Source of the DNA: an uncultured Lachnospiraceae bacterium
GTDB taxonomy: Bacteria > Bacillota > Clostridia > Lachnospirales > Lachnospiraceae
DNA length: 38,484 nt
Assembly (NCBI GenBank): GCA_910585555.1
Contig: CAJUFU010000018.1
Span: forward strand, 1 to 38,484
Reading direction: 5' to 3'
The position numbers and the translations under genes are program-made. Below, piece after piece: positions 8,229 through 17,900 of the stretch. Under the pieces are notes generated by a model. It searched no databases. It had not been told where the DNA came from and saw only the letters and a program-made list of their open reading frames with translations. Each line of letters starts with the position of its first letter. The stretch's first letter is position 1.

Positions 8229-10058
8229 TCAAGTATCCATATCCTTTTCCGTAATCTGTTTAAGCGGCAGCAATATCCTCACCATGGTCCCCACCGCCTG
8301 TGTGCTGGTAATGCGGATACCATACGCTTCTCCATATAGAAAACGGATTCTGTCATGCACATTCTTAAGCCCGATGCTCTGCCAATTATATTCATTCTTA
8401 ATCCCTGGATCGTCACTCTCAAACAGCTTCGTAATTTTTGCCAGAGCTTCCTCATCCATGCCTATCCCATTATCCATAACAGAAATCTCAAACTGTTCTC
8501 CCTGCACGGCCGTCTCCACCATAATCCGTCCTTTGCCCTTCTTGGGTTTGATGCCATGGACATAAGCGTTTTCCACGATGGGCTGCAGAATCAACTTTGG
8601 CACCTGTACCTTAAGACCGCCCTGTGCATTTACCAACAGCTGTATCTTACTGCCAATCCTGCAGTTTAGCAGATAAACATATTTATTGATATGATCGATC
8701 TCCTTTTCCAAAGGCACCATATCCTGCATGGGACCGATCAGATAATGAATCTGCCCGGAAAGCGCTTCTATCATCTCAGGCACCTGTTTTCCGCCCTCGT
8801 CTTCCAACGCCGTCATACGGATAATCTCCAGCGTATTGTACAGAAAATGGGGATAAATCTGCGATTTTAATGCTGTAAGCTCCGCCTCATTCTGCTTGAT
8901 CTGCGCCACATAAGACTGGTTAATATAAGTCTTTAAAGCGCTGCTCATCTGATTAAACCGTTCGGAAAGCACCCCGATTTCATCCCGCGAGCGGATGGGC
9001 AGCTCGATGTCAAAATTTCCGGTTTCCACCATGGACATCTGTTCCATCATTTCATGTATGGGGCGGGTCAGCCGCTTGGAAAAATAGAAGGACCCCACAA
9101 AAAGCGCCAGAACGGATATCCCCACGAACACATACATGGTCTGCTGCATTCTCCGTATGTCCCCAAAGGCAGTTCCTGTATCCAGGGATACAACAACGGA
9201 CAGCCCATAATGATTCCCCTTCGTCCTGATCACAAAGCGGTCCTCCTGGGCCTCTAAGGCCTGCAGTGTCTCCCCGATATTTTGCCCGATCAATTCCTCC
9301 GCATTGCTGTAAAAGCAGTCATTGTCTTCATTTACCACATATATAACTTCATTGCCGGTAAACTCCACACTGCGGAATATCCCTTCTATCTTCTTCAAAT
9401 CAATATCTATAAAAATCGTGCCCACATAAGGGGTATTGCCCACCGGCCCGCGCAGGTCGAAATAATTACGCGCCACAGTGAAGACCATCTCCGGTGTTCC
9501 ATAGAAATAAGTTGTCATATGAGGCGGCAGAAGAATCAGATTCTTCCCCGTTTTATCCAGTTCTTCATAAGCCACGGTCTTTTCAAATAATTCCGAATCA
9601 AGAAAAAAAGTATTATATACGCTGTAATGAAAGGATACTTTCTCCTGCCGGCTGTCCTGTGCAATGACATGCACACTGCTGATATAAGAATCCACACTTT
9701 GCAGATATTGCAGGAAATTTCCCATATCGCGCTCCCGGTCCTCTTTCATGGTGGCCGGGTCATATGCCTCTCCATATAATATCTGCCTGAAATGATCAAA
9801 GGAAAGATAACTGTTTTGAGCGCCGGTCGCATTAAAATTATAAAAGTACGGCATCTTCGATATGGTGTTATAACCATCCAGCGTGGCGTCAATACTGGAC
9901 TCCACATATCCGGCCGCCTGCTCATACTGCCCGCGAAGCGCCAGTGAATAATCTTTAATCATCTTATTGGCAATAAAAGTTGCCAGCACCGCCATAGGCA
10001 AAAGCCCCAACAATATGATTGTCAGGGCAAATTTTTGATAGAGACTGAAACCTTTCAT
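8229..10058 (-). CDS. YesM-type sensor histidine kinase
   Basis: A 609-aa membrane sensor. TM1 spans about 12-30 and TM2 about 306-326, with a large extracytoplasmic sensing region between them, probably a double-Cache fold. A HAMP domain follows (327-378). The His_kinase core carries phospho-acceptor His404 in SQIYPHFLYNTLE, characteristic of the YesM/LytS class, and the HATPase_c domain has the N-box PIVENAYVHG and the DNGIGM G-box. GGAG lies 6 nt before the start. It lies 144 nt downstream of the permease gene and 34 nt upstream of its response regulator. The position between importer and xylosidase genes suggests that it detects the transported oligosaccharide, perhaps with the binding protein; that is inference. 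Confidence 0.94.
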   Translation of the reverse strand: MKGFSLYQKFALTIILLGLLPMAVLATFIANKMIKDYSLALRGQYEQAAGYVESSIDATLDGYNTISKMPYFYNFNATGAQNSYLSFDHFRQILYGEAYDPATMKEDRERDMGNFLQYLQSVDSYISSVHVIAQDSRQEKVSFHYSVYNTFFLDSELFEKTVAYEELDKTGKNLILLPPHMTTYFYGTPEMVFTVARNYFDLRGPVGNTPYVGTIFIDIDLKKIEGIFRSVEFTGNEVIYVVNEDNDCFYSNAEELIGQNIGETLQALEAQEDRFVIRTKGNHYGLSVVVSLDTGTAFGDIRRMQQTMYVFVGISVLALFVGSFYFSKRLTRPIHEMMEQMSMVETGNFDIELPIRSRDEIGVLSERFNQMSSALKTYINQSYVAQIKQNEAELTALKSQIYPHFLYNTLEIIRMTALEDEGGKQVPEMIEALSGQIHYLIGPMQDMVPLEKEIDHINKYVYLLNCRIGSKIQLLVNAQGGLKVQVPKLILQPIVENAYVHGIKPKKGKGRIMVETAVQGEQFEISVMDNGIGMDEEALAKITKLFESDDPGIKNEYNWQSIGLKNVHDRIRFLYGEAYGIRITSTQAVGTMVRILLPLKQITEKDMDT

Positions 10059-10082
10059 GTTCTACTCCATTTCAGCGTTTCC

Positions 10083-10092
10083 TACGCATAAC
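10083..10092 (-). promoter_or_regulatory. GTTATGCGTA motif in the sensor-kinase leader
   Basis: The minus strand reads GTTATGCGTA about 25 nt upstream of the sensor kinase start. The same 10-mer occurs at 14774-14783 upstream of the GH88 gene, and its TTATGCG core is half of the palindrome at 3924-3943. It is a candidate site for a common regulator. Confidence 0.3.
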
Positions 10093-10122
10093 CGGATTTT
10101 GATCTGCTGTTTCATTCAACAC

Positions 10123-10158
10123 TTTCCAGTGTCAGAATCTTCGTCATGACACCGGAAA
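10123..10158 (-). other. Stem-loop between permease and sensor-kinase genes
   Basis: Twelve-base arms (10123-10134 and 10147-10158) pair with one mismatch around a 12-nt loop. No T-run follows on the minus strand, so it is unlikely to be an intrinsic terminator. It may mark an mRNA processing or stability point that separates importer from sensor expression. Confidence 0.45.
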
Positions 10159-10202
10159 TCTTTTGTCTTTACTACTTTAGCAAATTTAACACAAAAGCAC
10201 AA

Positions 10203-11042
10203 TCAGCCTTTGGCAGCTCCCGCCGTGATTCCCTTCACAAAATATTTCTGGAACATGCAGAAGATCACCAGTGCCGGCACAATAGAGATAATGGTTCCCG
10301 CGAAAACGATATCCCATCTAGCTGTATACTGTCCCACGAACCCTGCAATCTCTACCGTGATGGTCTTAGCCTTGCCGCTGGGAAGCACAAGATAGGGCAT
10401 CAGATAGTCATTCCAAATGCCAAGTCCGTTTAAGATAACCATAGAGCCGGTACATGGACCAAGCAAAGGAAACGTTACCTTCCAAAAGGTCTGGAAAGGC
10501 GTGCATCCGTCAATCATGGCCGCCTCTTCGATTTCCAGCGGAATCCCCTTTAAGAAACTGCTGTAAAGGAGTGTTCCAAAGGCAATGGAACCTGCAATGT
10601 AACATACAATCGGACCGACCATATTGCCGAACATATGAAACATCCGCATTTCCTTAAACAGCGGGAACATGTACAGATGAAACGGAATCATCATCCCGGC
10701 CAGGAAATAAGTATAGACCAGGGATGTGGTACGGCTCCTCCTTCTCTCGATGCCATACGCCGCCATCGGCACAATAAAAACAATCAACACTTCCGACACA
10801 ACTGTAAGAAATATAGAATGCAGTATGGCCGTAAAGAAATCCGACTGCGCAAACAAGTCTTTAAAATTCTGTATATATAAACTGGTGGGAAAACTGATGG
10901 GGCTCTTTAAGATATCGCCATTGCTCTTAAAGGCCGACATCAGCGCAAACAATACCGGATAGATAAACAAAAATGCAAGGAGTATTGTTGCTGCAAATAA
11001 TACATAGACGCTTGGCTTGTTTTTTCTTTTCGCCTTCTTCAT
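10203..11042 (-). CDS. CUT1 sugar ABC transporter permease (MalG-like)
   Basis: A 279-aa inner-membrane permease with six predicted helices, the first at about 12-34. The cytoplasmic EAA loop (about 173-192, EEAAMIDGCTPFQTFWKVTFP) docks the transporter ATPase. Length and C-terminal ending (KYFVKGITAGAAKG) fit the MalG/LacG group of oligosaccharide importers. The start codon overlaps the stop of the partner permease in a TAATG arrangement, so translation is coupled. Together with the upstream permease and lipoprotein it forms a CUT1 importer. No ATPase gene lies nearby; CUT1 systems of Firmicutes commonly borrow a shared MsmX/MsmK ATPase. The substrate is likely an oligosaccharide hydrolysed by the local GH43 or GH88 enzyme. 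Confidence 0.93.
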   Translation of the reverse strand: MKKAKRKNKPSVYVLFAATILLAFLFIYPVLFALMSAFKSNGDILKSPISFPTSLYIQNFKDLFAQSDFFTAILHSIFLTVVSEVLIVFIVPMAAYGIERRRSRTTSLVYTYFLAGMMIPFHLYMFPLFKEMRMFHMFGNMVGPIVCYIAGSIAFGTLLYSSFLKGIPLEIEEAAMIDGCTPFQTFWKVTFPLLGPCTGSMVILNGLGIWNDYLMPYLVLPSGKAKTITVEIAGFVGQYTARWDIVFAGTIISIVPALVIFCMFQKYFVKGITAGAAKG

Positions 11043-11929
11043 TACATCTGCACCTCCCTGCTTCTTAAGAATTTCTGCTGTAGGGTATTCAACACGATTA
11101 TAATGAACAACAGCATAATACCGACTGCGGTTCCGAATCCCTGTCTGCCTTCATTAAAGCCGACTTTATAGAGCAGATAAACCAATGTTTCCGAGGTAAA
11201 GCCCGGTCCGCCGTCTGTCATAACATTGATCTGGTCAAAGACCTTCAGTCCGTTGATCAAGGATAATGTAAAATTAATGGTGAAAGCTCCGGATATCAAC
11301 GGAATGGTAATAGACTTGAATCTCTGCCATGGACTTGCACCGTCAATCTGCGCCGCCTCAATCAAATCCGTGGACACACTTTGCAGAGAAGCCAGATAGA
11401 TGATCATATAGTAGCCAGCGCCCTTCCAAATCAATACGATACCAATCATGATAAGCGTCAGACTGCTGTTCCCCAGCCAGTCCTGCTTCCAGGAATCCAG
11501 CCCCAGATTGCCTAGAACTGCATTAAAGGTTCCAAAGTTATAATTGTACATAATCTTCCAGATGAAACCTGACACGATACCGCTGATCAGAACCGGAATA
11601 TAGAATGCGCTTCTGAAAAAGTTCTTGCCCCATCTCACATTATCCACAATCAAAGCAAGACCAAGCGCAATCGTATTTTCAAAAATAGAGATAAAGACTG
11701 TCAAAATAACCGTGTTCTTTAAAGCATTTCCAAAACGCGCACTGGTAAATATTTCTTTATAGTTCGCCAGGCCGATAAACTTAATGTCCGGACTGATGCC
11801 GTCCCACGATGTCAAACTGTAATATACGCTGGATACCGTGGGAACGATAATAAACAGCGTAAAAAATATAAAGGCCGGTGCAATAAACAAAAAGGCCGGT
11901 TTGTCAAATTTTCTTTTCGTTTTTCCCAT
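11042..11929 (-). CDS. CUT1 sugar ABC transporter permease (MalF-like)
   Basis: A 295-aa permease with six predicted membrane helices and the EAA loop at about 191-210 (EAAQIDGASPWQRFKSITIP). The start at 11929 is chosen because GGAGG lies 6 nt upstream; an in-frame ATG at 11971 lies within the stem-loop region and has no such site. The N-terminus, KPAFLFIAPAFIFFTLFIIVP, is a typical first helix for UgpA/LacF-type permeases. It pairs with the MalG-like permease, with which it shares a TAATG junction, and follows the binding-protein gene by 72 nt that contain a stem-loop likely to lower permease expression relative to the binding protein. Confidence 0.93.
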   Translation of the reverse strand: MGKTKRKFDKPAFLFIAPAFIFFTLFIIVPTVSSVYYSLTSWDGISPDIKFIGLANYKEIFTSARFGNALKNTVILTVFISIFENTIALGLALIVDNVRWGKNFFRSAFYIPVLISGIVSGFIWKIMYNYNFGTFNAVLGNLGLDSWKQDWLGNSSLTLIMIGIVLIWKGAGYYMIIYLASLQSVSTDLIEAAQIDGASPWQRFKSITIPLISGAFTINFTLSLINGLKVFDQINVMTDGGPGFTSETLVYLLYKVGFNEGRQGFGTAVGIMLLFIIIVLNTLQQKFLRSREVQM

Positions 11930-11952
11930 AAGAGACCTCCATAGTGAAAGAA

Positions 11953-11984
11953 AATCCCGGAACTGCCCCACACAGCCCGGGATT
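11953..11984 (-). terminator. Stem-loop / partial terminator between binding protein and permease
   Basis: Perfect 8-bp arms AATCCCGG (11953-11960) and its complement (11977-11984) flank a 16-nt loop. The minus strand continues TTTTCTTTC, so this could be a leaky terminator. Such elements commonly give more binding protein than permease in importer operons. Confidence 0.55.
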
Positions 11985-12001
11985 CCCTGCTGACTACAAC
12001 A

Positions 12002-13432
12002 TTATTCGATGCCGACACCCGTAATCGGGTTAAAGCTTTCCATGCTGACCTTCCATGTCTTATTCAGCTCGTCACAGGCGGAATCTATGTCTCTTGTCCC
12101 CTGCAATACTTCAATCAGCGTCTTGTACATAAAGTTTCTGAAATCAGGCGGAAGCTCGTTCTCACCTACTCTGCCATTCCACATGGGCGCAAGATCGTCT
12201 GCCGTTTCGTTGGCATCAATCACTTCCTGGAATACATCCAACACTGCCAGATCAGGCTTATCCACAGTCGCCGGAATTGCGCTGAGTGTCTCACAGTAAA
12301 TCTTATAATTTTCAGGTGCATAGAAGAATTTAATAAAGGCCTCCGCCGCCGCTTTCTTGTCAGGGTCTTTTGCAGACTCCGCGGAGATTGCCAGGCCGCC
12401 GACTCCACCGCCGCCTACCAGACGTGTCTTGCCGTCCGGGCTTGGCACCGGGAACCATCCCATCTCAAACTCCGGATCCGCCTGAGAAATCTGGGAGAAC
12501 ATATGCGTACCGGAGTACATCATAGCCGCCATATCATTTACAAGGAAAGTGGTGATCTGTGCATCCGGCGTGGATACCCAGCCTTCCTGTGCATACTGCA
12601 TGATTGTCTTCATTTCTTCAAAGGTCGCTTTCACCGTCTCATCCGAAAAATCCTTGGAACCTTCATAGCAATGTTTGATAAAATCAGGGTCCTTGCTCAG
12701 CACCTGATCGTTATAGGCTTTGTGGAACCAGAATCCCATGTGCCAGATATCCTGTCCGCCTACTACAAGCGGTGCCATATCGCCCTGATCGGCAATCTTC
12801 TGGCAGAGTTCTATAAACTCATCATAGGTTGTGGGCTCTGTCCAGCCGTTCTCATCAAAGTATGCCTTATTATAAATAATACCGTTGGTATTCTCTCCAC
12901 CAAGAGGAGCCGTGTATACCTTACCGTCAAATGCTGTTGTGGTGGTAAAAAGTGACACAATGTCATCAGACAGCGGCTCCAACTTTCCGGCACGTACATA
13001 CATTGCCGTGTCTCTCATCTCCATCACATCCGGAAACTCTCCGACACTGTCCTTGGTCTTGATGAACTCGCTGTAAGCGCCTCCGTTGCCCGGCTCAATT
13101 GTCACCGTAATATCCGGATAGGTTTCGTTAAATTTGTTTACGATCTCGTTCATGGAAGCTTTCGCTCCCTCATCGCCATCCGCAAATATGTAAGTTAATT
13201 CCGTGGGAGCAGAAACAATCGAATCCCCACTTGCTGCTCCTTCCTCTGCCGCGCCATCTTCAGCAGCAGGTGCTTCTGCATTATCCACCGCCGCGTCATC
13301 CGCCGCACCATCTTCAGTATTTGTCTGTGCCGCATTGTCCGCCGGTGCGCTGTCTGCATTGCCGCCGCATCCTGCAAGCGTTGCAGCCATCATGGCGCTT
13401 GACAATATCACTGCCAGTAATTTCTTTTTCAT
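12002..13432 (-). CDS. Extracellular sugar-binding lipoprotein of CUT1 importer
   Basis: A 476-aa family-1 solute-binding lipoprotein that delivers an oligosaccharide to the two permeases. The signal peptide ends in a lipobox LAGC, giving lipidated Cys22. An Ala/Asp/Glu-rich tether of about 48 residues follows before the mature fold begins at TELTYIFAD; it probably carries the binding domain away from the membrane. The ATG at 13432 is preferred because AGGAGG lies 9 nt upstream; the ATG at 13441 directly abuts that site and is too close. It is first gene of the importer operon. The substrate is not readable from sequence; neighbours point to xylo- or uronate-containing oligosaccharides. Confidence 0.93.
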   Translation of the reverse strand: MKKKLLAVILSSAMMAATLAGCGGNADSAPADNAAQTNTEDGAADDAAVDNAEAPAAEDGAAEEGAASGDSIVSAPTELTYIFADGDEGAKASMNEIVNKFNETYPDITVTIEPGNGGAYSEFIKTKDSVGEFPDVMEMRDTAMYVRAGKLEPLSDDIVSLFTTTTAFDGKVYTAPLGGENTNGIIYNKAYFDENGWTEPTTYDEFIELCQKIADQGDMAPLVVGGQDIWHMGFWFHKAYNDQVLSKDPDFIKHCYEGSKDFSDETVKATFEEMKTIMQYAQEGWVSTPDAQITTFLVNDMAAMMYSGTHMFSQISQADPEFEMGWFPVPSPDGKTRLVGGGGVGGLAISAESAKDPDKKAAAEAFIKFFYAPENYKIYCETLSAIPATVDKPDLAVLDVFQEVIDANETADDLAPMWNGRVGENELPPDFRNFMYKTLIEVLQGTRDIDSACDELNKTWKVSMESFNPITGVGIE

Positions 13433-13518
13433 AGCTGTCATCCTCCTCTGGGTTTTATCATTATCCTCTTTCTACACTTCTTATTGCGTTCCGGTTGGCC
13501 TTCCGATTTCATAATTGT

Positions 13519-13524
13519 ACTATA
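13519..13524 (-). promoter_or_regulatory. Candidate -10 element for the importer operon
   Basis: TATAGT on the minus strand, about 87 nt upstream of the binding-protein start. A -35 is not convincing; the region where it would lie overlaps the A/T-rich arm of the preceding terminator. Confidence 0.3.
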
Positions 13525-13538
13525 CCAATTTCCCGGCA

Positions 13539-13581
13539 TTAAAAAAATGCATGTTTTAAAGTTCAACATGCATTTTTTTAA
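13539..13581 (-). terminator. Perfect 17-bp intrinsic terminator after the GH88 gene
   Basis: Arms 13539-13555 and 13565-13581 are exact reverse complements, with a 9-nt loop. The core is ATGCATGTT, flanked by A7 and T7 tracts, so it would terminate in either direction. It lies 13 nt past the stop of the GH88 gene and isolates that gene from the importer operon. Confidence 0.88.
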
Positions 13582-13594
13582 GAAACTTATTTAT

Positions 13595-14746
13595 CTACCA
13601 GATCAGGATACCTTTTCCCGCCAGCTTATATAACGCTTCTATGAAATAATAATCCGCATAGACCATGGTAATATGATGTGTGTCGCTGTGATATGCCCCT
13701 GTACAGTTCTGTACGATGGCATCACAGCCCCCTGTCCAGTCTGCCCTCGTATCAGCAATCGCCTTAAGAATTTTTACCGCGGCGCGGATATACATGTCCT
13801 TTTCCGATACAGGAACATGCTTTGCGATCTCTAAAAGGCCGCCTGCAATGACACAGGCGCCGCAGGAGTCCTCCCAGGCCGGTTCGGGCGGCTGTCTGAA
13901 ATCTACCGGAATAATACCCGACTGGGAAAGATTCGCCATACAGTAATGAGCGCATCGTTTAGCCGCATCCAGATATTCCTGTTTGCCCGTATGGCTATAG
14001 CTGTTGGCAAAACCATACACCGCCCAGCCCTGTCCTCTGGTCCAGGACGAGCCTTCCCCGAATCCCTGTCCGCCGTGGCTCTTGACCATACCTCCATGCT
14101 CCGGGTCAAACTCCACAATATGGCAGACGGAGCCGTCCGGACGGAGGAAGCTCTCCAGCACCGTATCCGCGTGCATCATGGCAATCTGGCGAAATCTGGG
14201 GTCCCCGCTCTCCTCCGACGCCCAGTACAGCAAAGATATATTGAACATGCAGTCAATGATCGCCCATCCCCTTGTGTCACTGTCTCCCACCTCATTCCAG
14301 GCCCGGATGTATTTTCCCACGGGGTTAAATCTCCCTGCCAGAAGATTGGCCGCGTGCATTGCCACACGCTTTGCATCCTGATCGCCCGTCAAACGATAAT
14401 CTGCCACTGCCGTGGGCTGGAACATAAATCCCACATCATGATGCAGTCCATAATAAGTCTCAAAGCACTTCTCCAGCTTTCTTTCCGATTTCCTTGCAAT
14501 ATCTGCATACTTCTCTTCCCTGGTATCCTGATATAGAAGCCACATGATACCACCCCAGAATCCATTGGTCCACCAGTTTAAGCCGTCGTCACGGCTCCAT
14601 TCCTTGTTCTCGTCCGCCCGGTCGTCATAATTTCCGTCTGCGTCTGTGGTGTAAGGGATTTTATCTTTGTTTTTCTCACTGACCCACGCCATCTTATCCC
14701 GCACTTTGTCCAGTACTTCTTCTGCCCATGCCTTGTAATCTTCCAT
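13595..14746 (-). CDS. ugl: GH88 unsaturated glucuronyl hydrolase
   Basis: A 383-aa cytoplasmic enzyme of the alpha6/alpha6-barrel type that removes delta-4,5-unsaturated glucuronic acid from the non-reducing end of oligosaccharides made by polysaccharide lyases. Asp104 in LHHDVGF and Asp165 in WAIIDCMFN are 61 residues apart, as are the catalytic Asp88 and Asp149 of the Bacillus GL1 enzyme. Other family motifs are WWTNGFWGG (58-66), RGQGWAVYGFANSY and HHITMVYADYY. The start has GGAG close upstream. It is a single-gene unit with its own promoter and a strong terminator. Substrates of the family include chondroitin, hyaluronan and xanthan-type fragments; no lyase is visible here. Confidence 0.88.
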   Translation of the reverse strand: MEDYKAWAEEVLDKVRDKMAWVSEKNKDKIPYTTDADGNYDDRADENKEWSRDDGLNWWTNGFWGGIMWLLYQDTREEKYADIARKSERKLEKCFETYYGLHHDVGFMFQPTAVADYRLTGDQDAKRVAMHAANLLAGRFNPVGKYIRAWNEVGDSDTRGWAIIDCMFNISLLYWASEESGDPRFRQIAMMHADTVLESFLRPDGSVCHIVEFDPEHGGMVKSHGGQGFGEGSSWTRGQGWAVYGFANSYSHTGKQEYLDAAKRCAHYCMANLSQSGIIPVDFRQPPEPAWEDSCGACVIAGGLLEIAKHVPVSEKDMYIRAAVKILKAIADTRADWTGGCDAIVQNCTGAYHSDTHHITMVYADYYFIEALYKLAGKGILIW

Positions 14747-14773
14747 TTCTCCTCTCCCTTTCTACGCTGCTTT

Positions 14774-14783
14774 TACGCATAAC
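14774..14783 (-). promoter_or_regulatory. GTTATGCGTA motif in the GH88 leader
   Basis: The same 10-mer as at 10083-10092, here about 28 nt upstream of the GH88 start and downstream of its promoter. It may be a binding site shared by the glycan genes. Confidence 0.3.
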
Positions 14784-14813
14784 TCTTCTGAGCCTGTCCT
14801 TATAATACCATTC

Positions 14814-14843
14814 ATTATACAGGGAGCGGATTATCTATGTCTT
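14814..14843 (-). promoter_or_regulatory. Promoter of the GH88 gene
   Basis: A consensus TATAAT (14814-14819) follows AAGACA (14838-14843) with an 18-nt spacer on the minus strand. The -10 starts an imperfect palindrome, TATAATGAATGGTATTATA, which could be an operator overlapping the start site. Confidence 0.55.
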
Positions 14844-14900
14844 TTCAAATACTTTTTAAAACATTGAAAATATTGAACAGAAAGCAATCTTATACCTTTT

Positions 14901-17900
14901 CTAAACCTTATCCTGAATCTCTCCATGCAGTTCCTGCAAGGACTTCACCTCACTGCCCTTATGGGTCTTCAGGTAATGGATGCCTTCCGCCGCAACCTTT
15001 GCCGCAGCTACCGTTGTGATATAGGGCGCTTTCGCCTTGATCGCCGCCTTGCGCAGATAGCTGTCATCGTGCACACTGCCCTTACCTACAGGCGAATTGA
15101 TAATCAGGTCAAAATCCCCGTTGGTAATCATATCTCCCACATTGGGACGGCCTTCATAAAGCTTCTTAACCCTTGTGGCCGGAATACCTGCCGCTGTGAT
15201 CAGATTGTAAGTTCCTTCGGTGGCCATAATCTTGAAACCGTCTTCTGCCAGAATCTTCGCCACTTCCACCACTTCATCTTTATCTTTCTTATTGACGGAG
15301 ATAAGCACCGTTCCCGCAAGGGGCAGCTTGGACTGCACTGCCTCCTGGGCTTTGTAAAAGGCTTCGCCGTAAGAGCGGGACAGTCCCAGCACTTCACCTG
15401 TGGAACGCATCTCCGGTCCTAAGAGAGGATCCACTTCCGGGAGCATATTGAAGGGGAAGACTGCCTCTTTGACGCCGTAGTTGGGAATCATCTGTTCTTT
15501 TAATCCGGAGATTGGCGAAGGACGCCCTGTAATCTCTGCGGTAATAATTTCTGTTGCAAGGGGCACCATGCGGATATTGCAGACCTTGGAAACCAAGGGC
15601 ACTGTGCGGGACGCTCTGGGATTTGCCTCCAGCACGAAAACCTTGCCGTTTTCGATGGCATACTGCATGTTCATCAGCCCTTTCACATGCATCTCCTCCG
15701 CAATCTTTCTGGTATATTCCTTAATCGTCTCCACGCTCTCCTCCGGGATATGCACGGAAGGAATGATACATGCCGAATCCCCGGAATGGATGCCCGCAAG
15801 TTCAATATGCTCCATCACGGCAGGGACAAAGGCATGAGAACCATCGCTGATGGCGTCCGCCTCACATTCCAGGGCATGATTCAGGAACCGGTCTATCAGA
15901 ATCGGTCTGTCCGGTGTCACGCCCGCTGCCGCATTCATATACTCTGTCATGCTCTCGTCGTCATAAACCACTTCCATGCCTCTGCCGCCCAACACATAAG
16001 AAGGACGCACCATCACCGGGTAACCTATACGGCCCGCGATTGCAAGAGCTTCTTCCACCGTTGTGGCCATGCCTGACTCTGGCATGGGAATCTCCAGCTT
16101 TTCCATCATGGCACGGAACAAATCCCTGTCTTCCGCCAAGTCAATGACAGAAGGAGAGGTGCCCAAAATCTTTACACCGTTCTTTTCCAGCTCGGAAGCC
16201 AGATTAAGCGGCGTCTGTCCGCCGAACTGTGCAATCACGCCCAGCGGTTTTTCTTTGTTATAGATACTCAATACATCCTCCAGCGTAAGAGGTTCAAAGT
16301 ACAATTTATCAGAAGTATCATAATCCGTAGACACTGTCTCCGGGTTGCAGTTCACGATGATCGTTTCAAAGCCCAGCTTCTTAAGCGCCATAGCTGCATG
16401 TACGCAGCAATAGTCAAACTCAATACCCTGTCCGATTCGGTTAGGGCCGCCGCCCAAAATCATAATCTTAGGTTTATCATCATGCACCGGGTTCTTATCC
16501 GGCGCATTATAGGTGGAGTAGAAATAGGCACTGTTTTCGGTGCCGCTGACATGAACCCCTTCCCAGGCTTCCTCCACGCCAAGTGCAAGCCGTCGGCCTC
16601 GGATATCATCCTCCGGAATCTCTAAAAGCTGGCTTAAGTACTTATCTGAGAAACCGTCCTTCTTCGCGTTAATCAACATTTCATCCGGCAGCATACTGCC
16701 TTTATGCTGCAAAATCGCTTCCTCTTCCTCCACAAGCTCTTTCATCTGCTCGATAAAATAAGCTTTCACCTTGGTAATCTCATGTATCTCCTCCACTGTT
16801 GCCCCCTGACGGATTGCCTCATACATGAGAAAATGCCGTTCACTGGAAGGAGTGATCAGCCTGTGGAGCAGTTCTTCCTTAGAGAGCGTATCAAAATCCT
16901 TGGCATGGCCCAGACCATAACGCCCCGTCTCCAGAGAGCGGATAGCCTTCTGGAAAGCTTCTTTGTAGGTCTTGCCGATGCTCATGACTTCTCCCACGGC
17001 ACGCATCTGGGTCCCCAGCTTGTCCTCCACGCCCTTGAACTTTTCAAAAGCCCAGCGGGCAAATTTAATAACCACATAATCGCCGTCAGGTACATATTTA
17101 TCTAACGTTCCATATTTTCCACAGGGAATATCTTTCAGTGTAAGACCTGCCGCCAGCATGGATGACACCAGCGCAATGGGAAATCCTGTCGCTTTTGATG
17201 CCAGTGCGGATGACCGGGAAGTCCGGGGATTAATCTCGATGACAATGATTCTGTCCGTCACCGGGTCGTGGGCAAACTGCACATTGGTGCCGCCGATTAC
17301 CTGTACGGATTCTACGATTCTATAGGCCTGCTCCTGCAGACGCTTCTGACATTCTTCTGATATGGTCAGCATAGGGGCGGAACAGAAGGAGTCTCCCGTA
17401 TGCACGCCCAGAGGGTCGATGTTTTCAATAAAACATACTGTGATGATATTATTGTCCGCGTCCCGCACAACTTCCAGTTCCAGCTCTTCCCATCCGAGAA
17501 TGGATTCCTCCACCAGAACCTGTCCTACCAAGCTTGCCTGCAGCCCTCTGGCACATACTACCTTCAATTCATCCCTATTATACACAAGGCCGCCGCCGGC
17601 ACCGCCCATAGTGTAAGCCGGACGAAGAACCACTGGATACCCTAACTTTTCTGCGATGGAAAGCGCCTCCTCCACAGAGTAAGCCACCTCACTGCGGGCC
17701 ATCTCGATACCCAGCTTATTCATGGTCTTCTTAAATTCAATACGGTCTTCTCCACGCTCGATGGCATCCACCTGCACGCCAATGACTTTCACATTGTATT
17801 TGTCAAGGACACCCGCCTTATTTAATTCCGCACACAAATTAAGCCCGGACTGCCCTCCCAGATTCGGGAGCAGCGCATCGGGGCGTTCCTTTGCAATAAT

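Noticed and set aside
10123..10158. Stem-loop read as an intrinsic terminator after the permease gene
   Set aside because: No T-run follows on the transcribed strand, so it was recorded only as a stem-loop.
13201..13360. Low-complexity sequence in the binding-protein gene as a degenerate or frameshifted segment
   Set aside because: The frame stays open and encodes the Ala/Asp/Glu tether that commonly follows the lipobox of Clostridial binding proteins.
14847..14880. A/T-rich fold after carB as a terminator
   Set aside because: Only weak A-T pairs with imperfect arms; no convincing stem or T-run could be defined.
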